From the NCBI GenBank assembly GCA_963921245.4, contig CAWUEY030000001.1:1426001-1490000 (forward strand): DNA of 64,000 bases, given 5' to 3'. How positions within the stretch are numbered: the stretch's first letter is position 1; each line of letters starts with the position of its first letter. The DNA comes from JABJGO01 sp963921245 (GTDB taxonomy: Bacteria; Pseudomonadota; Alphaproteobacteria; Rhodospirillales; Casp-alpha2). The position numbers were made by a program, and so were the translations under genes. Shown in pieces: positions 54,519 through 64,000 of the stretch. The notes below the pieces were generated by a model. That model saw only the letters and a program-made list of their open reading frames with translations, did not search any database and was not told the origin of the DNA.

Positions 54519-55646
54519 ATGAACAATCCAGTCTCCAGCGTTGAGCCGCACGGGCTGCTTGAGTATTCCGTGGTATTCACGGATCGCTCGTTGAATCATA
54601 TGTCTCAGTCTTTTCAAGGTATTATGAACGATATTTCAACTACTTTAAAAGGTGTGTACAACGCCTCTTCCGTGACCATTGTTCCCGGCGGCGGCACCTA
54701 CGGCATGGAGGCGGTTGCCCGCCAGTTCGCAACCGGGAAAAAATGCCTCGTGGTCCGCAACGGATGGTTCAGCTATCGCTGGAGCCAGATTTTCGACGCC
54801 GGACAGATCCCGGCGGAAGAAATCGTGCTCAAGGCGCAGCTTGTGGAAAGCGGCAACCAGGCCGCGTTTGCCCCGCACCCCATCGAAGACGTTGTTGCCC
54901 GCATCGAGGCCGAAAAGCCCGACATGGTGTTCGCCCCACACGTTGAAACCTCTTCCGGTGTGATCCTGCCGGATGACTACATGCGCGCCATCGCCGACGC
55001 CGTGCATGCCAACGGCGGTATGTTTGCCCTCGATTGCATCGCCTCCGGTGCCATTTGGGTCGACATGAAAGCACTCGGTGTTGATATCCTTGTGAGCGCA
55101 CCGCAGAAAGGGTGGAGTTCTTCACCCTGTGGGGGGCTCGTGATGATGAACGAAACCGCCATGACCGCCATGGAAAACACCATCAGTTCCAGCTTCGCCT
55201 GTGACCTGAAAAAATGGCGACAGATCATGGAAGCCTATGAAAACGGCGCTCACGCCTATCATGCCACCCTGCCGACGGATGCCATCAAGCAGTTCTGCGA
55301 TACCATGAAAGAAACCGAAACCTATGGTTTCGATAGGGTTCGCGACGAACAATGGGAGCTCGGCAAACAGGTCCGTGAGCTCGTGGTTTCAAAAGGCTTC
55401 CGCAGTGTCGCGGCCGAAGGTTTCCAGGCTCCCACGGTTGTTGTCAGCTATACCGATGATGGCGATATCCAAACTGGTAAGAAATTTGCCGCTGAAGGCA
55501 TGCAGATCGCGGCAGGGGTGCCGCTGCAATGCGACGAGCCAGCGGATTTTAAGACCTTCAGGCTCGGCCTGTTCGGACTGGACAAGCTGCACAACATCGA
55601 GCGGACAGTCAGCCTGCTGAAGGACACCCTCGACAGGGTCGTCTGA
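54519..55646 (+). CDS. Class V (alanine/serine-glyoxylate type) PLP aminotransferase
   Basis: 375 residues. Fold type I aminotransferase with PLP-lysine K197 in SAPQKGWSS. The small-domain start has VPGGGTYGMEAVARQ, where the pyrophosphate/phosphate loop lies, and a cofactor Asp in FALDCIASGA. ATG at 54519 follows a strong GGGAGG site; the TTG six codons upstream is less likely. Similar proteins include alanine- and serine-glyoxylate aminotransferases and cysteine desulfurases, so substrate is unknown. It sits in the accessory gap between eno and ftsB. Confidence 0.8.
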   Translation: MNNPVSSVEPHGLLEYSVVFTDRSLNHMSQSFQGIMNDISTTLKGVYNASSVTIVPGGGTYGMEAVARQFATGKKCLVVRNGWFSYRWSQIFDAGQIPAEEIVLKAQLVESGNQAAFAPHPIEDVVARIEAEKPDMVFAPHVETSSGVILPDDYMRAIADAVHANGGMFALDCIASGAIWVDMKALGVDILVSAPQKGWSSSPCGGLVMMNETAMTAMENTISSSFACDLKKWRQIMEAYENGAHAYHATLPTDAIKQFCDTMKETETYGFDRVRDEQWELGKQVRELVVSKGFRSVAAEGFQAPTVVVSYTDDGDIQTGKKFAAEGMQIAAGVPLQCDEPADFKTFRLGLFGLDKLHNIERTVSLLKDTLDRVV

Positions 55647-55919
55647 GCAAAGCAGCCCCGGCAAAATTGATGGAAACGGAGAAGCCGCCATGCCCTTTCC
55701 CCGCCCTCTCACTGCGCTCACCATGCCCGCTCACTGTCTCCCGTCGCCGACAAGCCGTTGCAACGGAGCAGGCCGACCTGTGCCTCCCGATATTTCTAAC
55801 AAAACGCCTCTCGGGTATTGCCGCGCAGTACCCTGCCAGACAACGTCTAACGCGCCCGGGTTTCGCGAGGGCCAAAGCCTATGGATTTAAGTTATACGTT
55901 TACACGGTAAAATAACCCA
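55647..55919. other. Non-coding stretch before the 39-bp repeat array
   Basis: Several short frames overlap here but none has a domain, SD or codon pattern that supports it. A CTCGGGTA-like word near 55810 and a palindromic CGCGCCCGGG region give no known element. Confidence 0.5.
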
Positions 55920-56122
55920 CCTTTCGGTGATTGCTTCGCATTCACCTGTCGGTCAACGCCTTTCGGTGATTGCTTCGCATTCACCTGTCGGTCAACGCCT
56001 TTCGGTGATTGCTTCGCATTCACCTGTCGGTCAACGCCTTTCGGTGATTGCTTCGCATTCACCTGTCGGTCAACGCCTTTCGGTGATTGCTTCGCATTCA
56101 CCTGTCGGTCAACGCCTTTCGG
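55920..56122. repeat. 39-bp tandem repeat array, five identical copies plus a partial sixth
   Basis: Units start at 55920, 55959, 55998, 56037 and 56076, and are identical; the sixth is cut after its first 8 bases (56115-56122). Inside each unit GGTGATTGC and GCATTCACC (e.g. 55926-55934 and 55938-55946) are inverted copies with one T/T mismatch and a 3-nt loop, so each unit can form a hairpin. 39 is a multiple of three, so both strands stay open through the array; the resulting frames are repeats of 13 residues and are unlikely to be genes. There are no spacers, so it is not CRISPR. Confidence 0.92.
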
Positions 56123-56350
56123 ATATGAGGGGCCGGAGAGGCGACGTTAAGGTATTTTTTTCACTTTTTTGAATATTTTCCTTTACAGGTGAGTCCTTTT
56201 GCCCTATATCAGGTTTAGTGACAGGGACAAGTGCGTCCGCACCGCACCCCGGGTTTGCTCTGTGGTGCCAGAATAATTGGCAATTTGTTTAGGGAATTGC
56301 TGATAGGGTAAAATGTGCTACACTGTGCAGACGAAAAGGAACAGCCCATC

Positions 56351-56725
56351 ATGACTAACCCGGCTTATATTCTTGAGGACGCGGGCTTCACCCGCGACCA
56401 GGTGAACGCCCTTACCGTTTACTGGGATGGCAGTGTTGCCACAAAGGAAGACATTGCCCACCTTGATGGCAAGATTAAGGACCTGCGCAGTGAACTGAAA
56501 GAAGACATCGCCCACCTGCGCAGTGAACTGAAAGAGGACATTGGCCACCTGCGCAGTGAACTGAGAGAGGATATTGGCCACCTGCGCAGTGAACTGAAAG
56601 AGGACATTGGCCACCTTGAAGGCAGGATTGACACCATGGCCGTGGAGCTTCGCTACATAAAGTGGATCGGCGCGGCCATCCTCGTGGGTATCTTCATCCC
56701 GCTGATTAAGGATTTCACGGGTTAG
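56351..56725 (+). CDS. Small coiled-coil protein with a C-terminal membrane anchor (DUF1640/CCDC90-like)
   Basis: 124 residues. The N-terminus has a short helical segment (YILEDAGFTRDQVNALT), then VATKEDI, then LRSELKEDIxH repeated about four times at 11-residue period (33 bp in DNA), a hendecad pattern for a parallel coiled coil. A hydrophobic segment near the end (WIGAAILVGIFIPLI) anchors it. Layout resembles DUF1640/CCDC90-type proteins; I do not know a function. ATG at 56351 is chosen over a start at 56315, because the former has the conserved start; neither has a strong SD. Confidence 0.65.
   Translation: MTNPAYILEDAGFTRDQVNALTVYWDGSVATKEDIAHLDGKIKDLRSELKEDIAHLRSELKEDIGHLRSELREDIGHLRSELKEDIGHLEGRIDTMAVELRYIKWIGAAILVGIFIPLIKDFTG
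56483..56614 (+). repeat. 33-bp in-frame tandem repeat, four copies
   Basis: Four near-identical 33-mers at 56483, 56516, 56549 and 56582, each starting CTGCGCAGTGAACTG. They encode the 11-residue coiled-coil repeat. Copy 3 differs by AGAGAG/GATATT changes, so the array is young but not uniform. Confidence 0.9.
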
Positions 56726-56750
56726 TCTTCTGGCTTTAGGGTGTGTACCT

Positions 56751-57310
56751 ATGGCTAAAAAGACACCGGAGCTTATGGATGCGCTGAAACGTCTAACGCT
56801 GTACCCCATGCGAAAATGTCGTATGTATTATTTTCTAGCGCGTGTAGCGCAGTATGTGGATATGGCATTCAGCGAGCAAAAGGCACGAGGCAGTCTTGAT
56901 CAATATTTCGATTTAGAGATTGAGCATATTCTGCCCGACAATCCTAAAAATGATCTGCGAAACACATGGCAGGAAAAGCACCCGGAGCTGATTTATGATG
57001 AGTATAAAAACCGTCTTGGTAACCTGACTCTGCTGGAGAAGACCATCAACATTGTTGCTGGTAACGATTCTTGGGCAGATAAAATATCTCAATATGCGAA
57101 GAGCGCTAACTATCTGACAAGAAGCCTTTCAGGTCTTACCGAGGTCGGCCAAAACACATCTATCTCACACGTATAAACGAGAAACTGTCAGCATTTGAAA
57201 AATGGGATGCGGAAGACATCGAAAGCCGACAATTAATGCTAATCGGTTTGGCTCAAGAGATATGGAAGACCACTGAAATCACGGCGGAAGGCGTGTCATG
57301 GCATCAGTGA
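56751..57310 (+). pseudogene. Frameshifted C-terminal remnant of a GmrSD/DUF262-DUF1524 restriction enzyme
   Basis: The frame from 56751 encodes the DUF1524 HNH domain: EIEHILPDNPK (HNH His), then NRLGNLTLLEKTIN and a K-ISQYAKSANYL helix, as in GmrD/DUF1524 C-termini. It stops at 57174-57176 after NTSISHV. In another frame, RINEKLSAFEKWDAEDIES and the following RQLMLIGLAQEIW are the usual end of the family. Removing one AC from the CACAC run near 57163 restores ATC TCA CGT ATA AAC (ISRIN) and joins both halves, so the break is a 2-bp duplication. The N-terminal DUF262 half is absent, so it is a dead fragment. Codon use looks more AT-rich than in neighbours, suggesting transfer. Confidence 0.72.
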
Positions 57311-57417
57311 TTGTCCCGGGTCAACCATATGACGGTTGTTTGGTAATATCTCCTTGCCCATAATTGGCGCACGGGCGCTGGATTTGCTCTCGAGACCGGA
57401 TCAGGAGGAGACACATC

Positions 57418-58740
57418 ATGAAAGACCCCCGCGGCAATCCCATTTCCTACGACAACGCCCAGGCTCTGGACGCGTGCGAGGCGGCGCTTCTGAAACTGAG
57501 CCGGTTCTCCCATGACCCCACACCCGACATCGAGACCATCATGGAGCACTATCCGGATTTCGCCTTTGCACCGATTTTCATGGCAACGTGTATCGCCGGC
57601 GGCTCCGCCGGGCGTTACGCAACTGACATGCAATCGTGTCTGGATAGCGCGGCGGCTATCAGTGGCATGAACGACCGGGAGCAGGGATTAGCGAGTGCCG
57701 TTCGCGCCCGTTTGAACGGCGAATGGCGCACAGCACAATTGGCCGTGGATGCCGTGCTTGCCGATTACCCCCGCGATACTCTGGCGCTGTTTCTGGGCCA
57801 CCAGCTTGATTTTTTGCTGGGGGATGCCCTCAACCTGCGCGGCCGAATTGAGCGTGTGTTGCCGAGCTGGGATGCGGACGTACCCAACTATGCCAACGTG
57901 CTCGGCATGCATGCCTTTGGTCTCGAAGAATGCAACATGTTCGACCATGCGGAAGAGCAGGGGCGTGCCGCCTGCGAGGGCGACCCACTAAATACCTGGG
58001 CGCACCACGCCGTGGGCCACGTGATCGAGATGATGGGCCGCCATGATGACGGCATCAACTGGTATGAGAGCCGTGAGGAATACTGGGCAACCGGCGACGG
58101 CCTCAGCATCCACAACTGGTGGCACCTGTGTCTCTACCTGCTGGAGACGGGGGATCACGCCCGTATTCTGGATATCTATGATACCTACATCGCACCGGAT
58201 GATGAATTTGAACCGGAACCGCTGGCCGATTCAAATGCGCTGCTCTGGCGGCTGATGATACAAGGTGTTGATGTCGGTGATCGCTGGCAGGCCAATGCGA
58301 CCCGCTGGCGCACGCTGGTGGCAGCAGGCGAAGGCGGGTTTTACGGTTTTAACGATTTGCACGCCGCTCTCAGCTTCGCTGCCATGGGTTGGCATGATGA
58401 CCTGAATGATCTGGAACAACGCGCCATCACACAAGGCGAGAACAGCCACACGCTCGGTATCATTTCGCGGGAGGTGTCCGTGCCTGTGATCCGCGGCATT
58501 CGCGCCTACGCCGAAGACCGGTTCGAGGACTGCCTGAACGAGCTGGAAGCCGTGCGGCCCGTGCTAAACCGCTTCGGCGGTAGCAATGCCCAGCGCGACG
58601 TCATCGACCAGACCATGCTCTCCGCCGCCATCCAGGGGGGGTTGAAAACCCGCGGCCTGTTCCTCGCCAATGAACGCCTGAGCCGCAAACCGAATGGCCC
58701 AATCGCCCGTCGGTTCCATGATATGGCGCTCGCCGCCTGA
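57418..58740 (+). CDS. Tetratricopeptide-repeat protein, TTC38-like family
   Basis: 440 residues, cytoplasmic (no signal or membrane segment). Repeated helical pairs, e.g. the PTPDIETIMEHYPDFAFAPI, LALFLGHQLDFLLGDALNLR and HAVGHVIEMMGRHDDGINW segments with conserved His and Trp, match the TTC38/StaR-like family (DUF family of TPR proteins). Strong AGGAGGAG site before the ATG at 57418; the longer frame from 57364 is not supported. The role is unknown in bacteria; no enzyme motif is seen. Lies between the DUF1524 remnant and ftsB. Confidence 0.8.
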   Translation: MKDPRGNPISYDNAQALDACEAALLKLSRFSHDPTPDIETIMEHYPDFAFAPIFMATCIAGGSAGRYATDMQSCLDSAAAISGMNDREQGLASAVRARLNGEWRTAQLAVDAVLADYPRDTLALFLGHQLDFLLGDALNLRGRIERVLPSWDADVPNYANVLGMHAFGLEECNMFDHAEEQGRAACEGDPLNTWAHHAVGHVIEMMGRHDDGINWYESREEYWATGDGLSIHNWWHLCLYLLETGDHARILDIYDTYIAPDDEFEPEPLADSNALLWRLMIQGVDVGDRWQANATRWRTLVAAGEGGFYGFNDLHAALSFAAMGWHDDLNDLEQRAITQGENSHTLGIISREVSVPVIRGIRAYAEDRFEDCLNELEAVRPVLNRFGGSNAQRDVIDQTMLSAAIQGGLKTRGLFLANERLSRKPNGPIARRFHDMALAA

Positions 58741-58880
58741 GGGGTATCGCCGCGCGGCAAACTGTTTCCCTTGGTGTCGGGGAGTTACGATCACACTATA
58801 GCGGTTGTCACTTTTTTTAACCACCGAAGGGCGATGGCGGCACGGGCGGAGCACTCGACCAGGTGTTGGAAGCGTCGGGC

Positions 58881-58896
58881 GTAACCACCTGTTAAC
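58881..58896 (+). promoter_or_regulatory. CtrA-like binding site 1
   Basis: GTAA-CCACCTG-TTAAC, one mismatch from the alphaproteobacterial CtrA consensus TTAA-N7-TTAAC. A sister site 111 bp downstream has the same first half and shares CCAC in the spacer. Downstream is ftsB, a cell-division gene, a plausible CtrA target. Inferred from consensus only. Confidence 0.4.
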
Positions 58897-58991
58897 CACG
58901 CCCGTTAATCGTAATAACCCCAAACCAGAGTTATCTTGGCCGTTCCCGATTTTCTTATCCGAAATCACATCGCCGCAAAACACCCGCCCTG

Positions 58992-59007
58992 GTAACCACT
59001 TCTTAAC
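58992..59007 (+). promoter_or_regulatory. CtrA-like binding site 2
   Basis: GTAA-CCACTTC-TTAAC, same form and one-mismatch relation to TTAA-N7-TTAAC as site 1. It sits about 240 bp upstream of ftsB. Confidence 0.4.
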
Positions 59008-59119
59008 AGGTGGGACTCACAGTGGAACCGGGTTTGGCCCTTTGGGATGCGGTGCTGTCCATCACATTGAGGATAGCGGCGCAGGCCGGGGTGCGCAAAG
59101 TACAGAATGTTATTGCGTA

Positions 59120-59164
59120 GGGTCTGATGCGACCAGGTTGGCCCGGCCTGATCGAGTCAGACCC
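59120..59164 (+). other. Long stem-loop in the ftsB leader
   Basis: GGGTCTGA pairs with TCAGACCC (8 bp), then a 2x2 internal loop, CGA/TCG, a C/A mismatch, CAGG/CCTG and a 9-nt loop. No T run follows, so it is not a classic terminator. Its quality suggests a structured RNA or regulatory element. Confidence 0.65.
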
Positions 59165-59188
59165 TGAATAGAAGAAACGGAGGGTGAT

Positions 59189-59213
59189 GGTTTAATCACC
59201 GCGTGATTCAACC
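59189..59213 (+). other. Second stem-loop in the ftsB leader
   Basis: GGTTTAATCAC and GTGATTCAACC form an 11-bp stem with one mismatch and the 3-nt loop CGC, about 30 bp before the ftsB start. No T run follows. It could affect ftsB translation or be a protein-binding operator. Confidence 0.65.
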
Positions 59214-59243
59214 GAATAGGGTCGCACTCCGGGGCAATGTGTT

Positions 59244-59576
59244 ATGGGTTTTATGGTGAAACTGCGGGTGGGCGCAAGCCAGCTCGCGGGGCCGGTGATT
59301 GGCGTGTGTTCCATCATCTATTTCGGTTTCCACGTGATTCACGGGGACCGCGGTCTTCTCACCTACGTTCAGCTCAAACACCACATTGCTGAAACCGCGC
59401 CGGTTCTGGAAGCCGTGCGGGCGGAACGCCGGAAACTGGAAAAAAGGGTATCGCTGCTGCGGCCCGACAATCTGGATCTGGACATGCTCGAAGAGCGCGC
59501 CCGGGTGATGTTGAACTACGGATACCCGGATGATGTGATTATCCTCTATAAAGATGAAGAGGCCCCCGACCCATGA
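59244..59576 (+). CDS. ftsB: FtsB/DivIC-family septum formation initiator
   Basis: Part of the FtsQBL division complex that activates septal peptidoglycan synthesis. 110 residues: short cytoplasmic N-terminus, one membrane helix (about 15-32), and a periplasmic coiled coil (about 45-75) with EAVRAERRKLEKRVSLL, ending in the conserved LDLDMLEERARVMLNYG and a short acidic tail. The start is either ATG 59244 or 59253. Family membership is from layout and motif; alphaproteobacteria keep this gene by eno and pdhA. Confidence 0.85.
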   Translation: MGFMVKLRVGASQLAGPVIGVCSIIYFGFHVIHGDRGLLTYVQLKHHIAETAPVLEAVRAERRKLEKRVSLLRPDNLDLDMLEERARVMLNYGYPDDVIILYKDEEAPDP

Positions 59577-59941
59577 TCACACACGCCCAGTCCCTAATAT
59601 AAGACCCGAGTTTAGGGAAAGTACTATCTACCGGATCACCATCCACGCGGATGAAACCCTGAACGGGGCATGGACGGCCGGGTCCGCATAAAGCCCGCAT
59701 AAAACATAGCAGAAGAGGGCATACGGCATGGTTGGCGGCATGGTCTCCCGGAATATATTGAATCAACGCATGATCCTTCGCTCACGTGTTAAGTCTTTAA
59801 TATTATTGTATTTATACACCTTTCGATTTCAATAATAACTTAAAATAAGTTAATTTTATTCTGGTTCTTCATTTCCGATGACGACTATGCTAGGGTATTC
59901 TGACCGACAACGCCCGACAACGCTTAAGGGAATCTCTCTCC
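59577..59941 (+). other. AT-rich promoter region of pdhA-pdhB-pdhC
   Basis: The gap of 365 bp contains no supported gene; 59780-59870 is strikingly AT-rich and includes a palindrome, and a possible promoter with TATGCT near 59886 follows. Likely controls the pdh operon. Nothing else recognised. Confidence 0.5.
59836..59852 (+). promoter_or_regulatory. Palindromic operator candidate upstream of pdhA
   Basis: TAACTTA-AAA-TAAGTTA, a perfect 7-bp inverted repeat with a 3-bp centre, about 90 bp upstream of pdhA and next to the likely promoter. A dimeric regulator could bind; the regulator is unknown. Confidence 0.45.
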
Positions 59942-60997
59942 ATGGCTCGACAAGCGCAAAGCACCAGAAAAAGCGGCGGCAAGAAACCTGCCGCCCGCAA
60001 GTCCACCAGACAAACCACCACCAGGGCCAAAAGCCCCGGCAAAGACGAACTAATGGGATATTACCGGCAGATGCTGCTGATCCGGCGGTTTGAAGAAAAG
60101 GCCGGACAACTTTACGGCATGGGCTTGATCGGCGGTTTTTGTCACCTTTACATCGGTCAGGAAGCCGTTGTTGTCGGCATGATGGCCGCCGCCGAGCCCC
60201 AGGACACCCTGATTACCAGTTACCGCGACCACGGGCACATGCTGGCTGCCGGTATGGATCCCAGGGGTGTGATGGCGGAGCTCACCGGTCGTGCCGGCGG
60301 ATATTCCAGGGGCAAAGGCGGTTCCATGCACATGTTCAGCCAGGAAAAGAACTTCTACGGCGGACACGGGATCGTCGGGGCACAGGTGTCTCTGGGCACC
60401 GGGTTGGCCTTTGCCCATCGCTACCGGGGCGACAATGGTGTGGCCCAGGCCTATTTTGGCGACGGTGCCGCCAACCAGGGCCAGGTCTATGAGTCCTTCA
60501 ACATGGCCGCCCTCTGGAACCTTCCGGTGGTCTACGTTATCGAAAACAACCGCTATGGCATGGGTACGGCTGTGGATCGGGCCTCGGCCATGACAGAATT
60601 TCACCGCCGGGGCGAGGCGCATGGCATTCCGGGTGCCAAGGTCAACGGCATGGATGTTCTGGATGTGCGGGCGGCGGCAGATGACGCATTGGCCTACTGC
60701 CGTTCCGGCAAAGGGCCGTTCATTCTGGATATGGAAACCTATAGGTACAGAGGACACTCCATGTCCGATCCGGCCAAGTATCGCTCAAAAGACGAAGTCA
60801 GCAAGGTCCGCAAGGAAACCGACCCCATTGATACGCTCCGCGAAAAAATCATGGAAACCGGGGCCGCCGACGAGACTCAATTGAAAGAAATAGACCGCGC
60901 GGTCAAAGCCATCGTCACCGAAGCCGCCGAATTCGCGCAAACCAGCCCGGAACCGGATGCCCATGAACTCTACACCGATGTGCTGCTGGAAGCCTGA
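59942..60997 (+). CDS. pdhA: Pyruvate dehydrogenase E1 component, alpha subunit
   Basis: Thiamine-diphosphate-dependent decarboxylation of pyruvate. 351 residues. A basic N-terminal tail (about 1-30, KKPAARKST) precedes the catalytic domain. ThDP motifs are GDGAANQGQ and ENNRYGMGT, followed by the RYRGHSMSDPAKYR phosphorylation-loop-like segment. First gene of pdhA-pdhB-pdhC. Confidence 0.96.
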   Translation: MARQAQSTRKSGGKKPAARKSTRQTTTRAKSPGKDELMGYYRQMLLIRRFEEKAGQLYGMGLIGGFCHLYIGQEAVVVGMMAAAEPQDTLITSYRDHGHMLAAGMDPRGVMAELTGRAGGYSRGKGGSMHMFSQEKNFYGGHGIVGAQVSLGTGLAFAHRYRGDNGVAQAYFGDGAANQGQVYESFNMAALWNLPVVYVIENNRYGMGTAVDRASAMTEFHRRGEAHGIPGAKVNGMDVLDVRAAADDALAYCRSGKGPFILDMETYRYRGHSMSDPAKYRSKDEVSKVRKETDPIDTLREKIMETGAADETQLKEIDRAVKAIVTEAAEFAQTSPEPDAHELYTDVLLEA

Positions 60998-61018
60998 GTC
61001 AGGAAAGGAATAGCCGAG

Positions 61019-62383
<1,365 letters not shown>

Positions 62384-62405
62384 GCCGAGGGAAGGGAGAG
62401 CGATC

Positions 62406-63719
<1,314 letters not shown>

Positions 63720-63743
63720 GGGATTTTTGAGGATGGTTCGACT

Positions 63744-64000
63744 ATGGATATCTATCATATCTGGTGCAACCTGAAACCGGGCGTCAGCGATCTGGCCTTC
63801 TGTGAACGGGTAGACGCCTACATGGCACACCTGAAAGCAGACAGCATGATTGAAGGCCATCGGATCACGCGGCGCAAGCTGGGCCTGGGCCCTCCGGAAA
63901 TGCTGGAGTTCCATATCATGTTGGAAACCCGCGACCTAGCGCAGTTGCAAGCAGCGTTCCAACATGTGTCAACCCGGTCCGAGCCGGTGGAAAGCTTCCA
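63744..64000 (+). CDS. Small conserved protein (DUF6614-like), 3' end outside the window
   Basis: 85 codons are visible, MDIYHIWCNLKPGVSD onward, with the conserved block RRKLGLGPPEM and FHIMLETRDLAQLQ. Sequence resembles small alphaproteobacterial proteins (DUF6614) with a ferredoxin-like alpha/beta fold of about 110 residues; the name is from memory and tentative. It starts 24 bp after pdhC with a GAGGA site, so it may be cotranscribed with pdh genes. Function unknown. Confidence 0.7.
   Translation, partial: MDIYHIWCNLKPGVSDLAFCERVDAYMAHLKADSMIEGHRITRRKLGLGPPEMLEFHIMLETRDLAQLQAAFQHVSTRSEPVESF

Larger units (their letters stand above)
58741..59243 (+). other. Regulatory and structured leader upstream of ftsB
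   Basis: 500 bp without a supported gene. It carries two near-identical CtrA-like sites and two stem-loops, listed separately. It is likely to contain the ftsB promoter and long 5' untranslated region, but no clear sigma-70 pair could be placed. A small RNA gene is another possibility. Confidence 0.55.

Noticed and set aside
54236..54580. 114-codon minus-strand frame in the post-eno gap
   Set aside because: Low complexity from the 15-bp repeats, overlapping the aminotransferase start; no SD or domain.
55892..56101. 69-codon minus-strand frame made of 13-residue repeats
   Set aside because: Both strands are open only because the 39-bp repeat length is a multiple of three; there is no SD or domain.
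55920..56122. CRISPR-like regular repeats
   Set aside because: Units are contiguous without spacers and no cas gene is nearby.

Overview
The window reads as a chromosomal segment of an alphaproteobacterium, most like Rhodospirillales, with moderate GC. The reasons are the gene order tig-clpP-clpX-lon-hup-tRNA-Val-tRNA-Asp-nuoA-N-birA-coaX-rnj-mce, an E1-beta subunit of pyruvate dehydrogenase that carries its own lipoyl domain, an RNase J, a lexA preceded by GTTC-N7-GTTC SOS boxes, and the tpiA-secG-pyrG-kdsA-eno-(ftsB)-pdhABC cluster. Nearly all of it is dense housekeeping sequence with short or overlapping gene junctions.

Layout. 1-6.7 kb: a partial cysteine synthase, nudF, a decayed 3' end that looks like a threonine-phosphate decarboxylase (cobC type), a large low-complexity exported protein of unknown function, D-amino-acid dehydrogenase and the NAD(P)HX repair enzyme Nnr. 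6.7-14.2 kb: tRNA-Leu(UAG), the protein-quality-control set trigger factor/ClpP/ClpX/Lon (lon has a convincing heat-shock sigma-32 type promoter), HU, tRNA-Val(UAC) and tRNA-Asp(GUC). 14.2-28.4 kb: the full 14-gene complex I operon nuoA-N. 28.4-32.9 kb: birA, coaX, RNase J, methylmalonyl-CoA epimerase, a DUF1467 membrane protein and 3-methyladenine glycosylase I. 32.9-48.0 kb, mostly minus strand: gltA, gltX, (comEC on plus), lexA, moeA, moaC, trpC, trpD, trpG, then a plus-strand divergent polysaccharide deacetylase wedged between trpG and trpE, then trpE and ppiD. 48.1-54.0 kb: a uridine-kinase-like P-loop kinase, tpiA, secG, pyrG, kdsA, eno.

54.0-59.2 kb is the only clearly accessory stretch. 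It separates eno from ftsB, which are normally close neighbours in this group. It holds a class V aminotransferase, a coiled-coil membrane protein built on 11-residue repeats, the frameshifted C-terminal remnant of a GmrSD-like (DUF1524) restriction enzyme, a TTC38-like TPR protein, and several unrelated tandem repeats (14 bp x3, 15 bp x3, 39 bp x5, and 33 bp x4 inside a gene). Upstream of ftsB lie two CtrA-like sites and two strong stem-loops. 59.2-64.0 kb: ftsB, pdhA, pdhB, pdhC and the start of a small conserved protein.

I did not find a convincing new defence, biosynthetic or mobile system. The best leads are the repeat-rich eno-ftsB insertion, the hairpin-forming 39-bp array, the structured ftsB leader, the gene inserted antisense into the trp cluster, and an upstream ORF that overlaps the trpG start.
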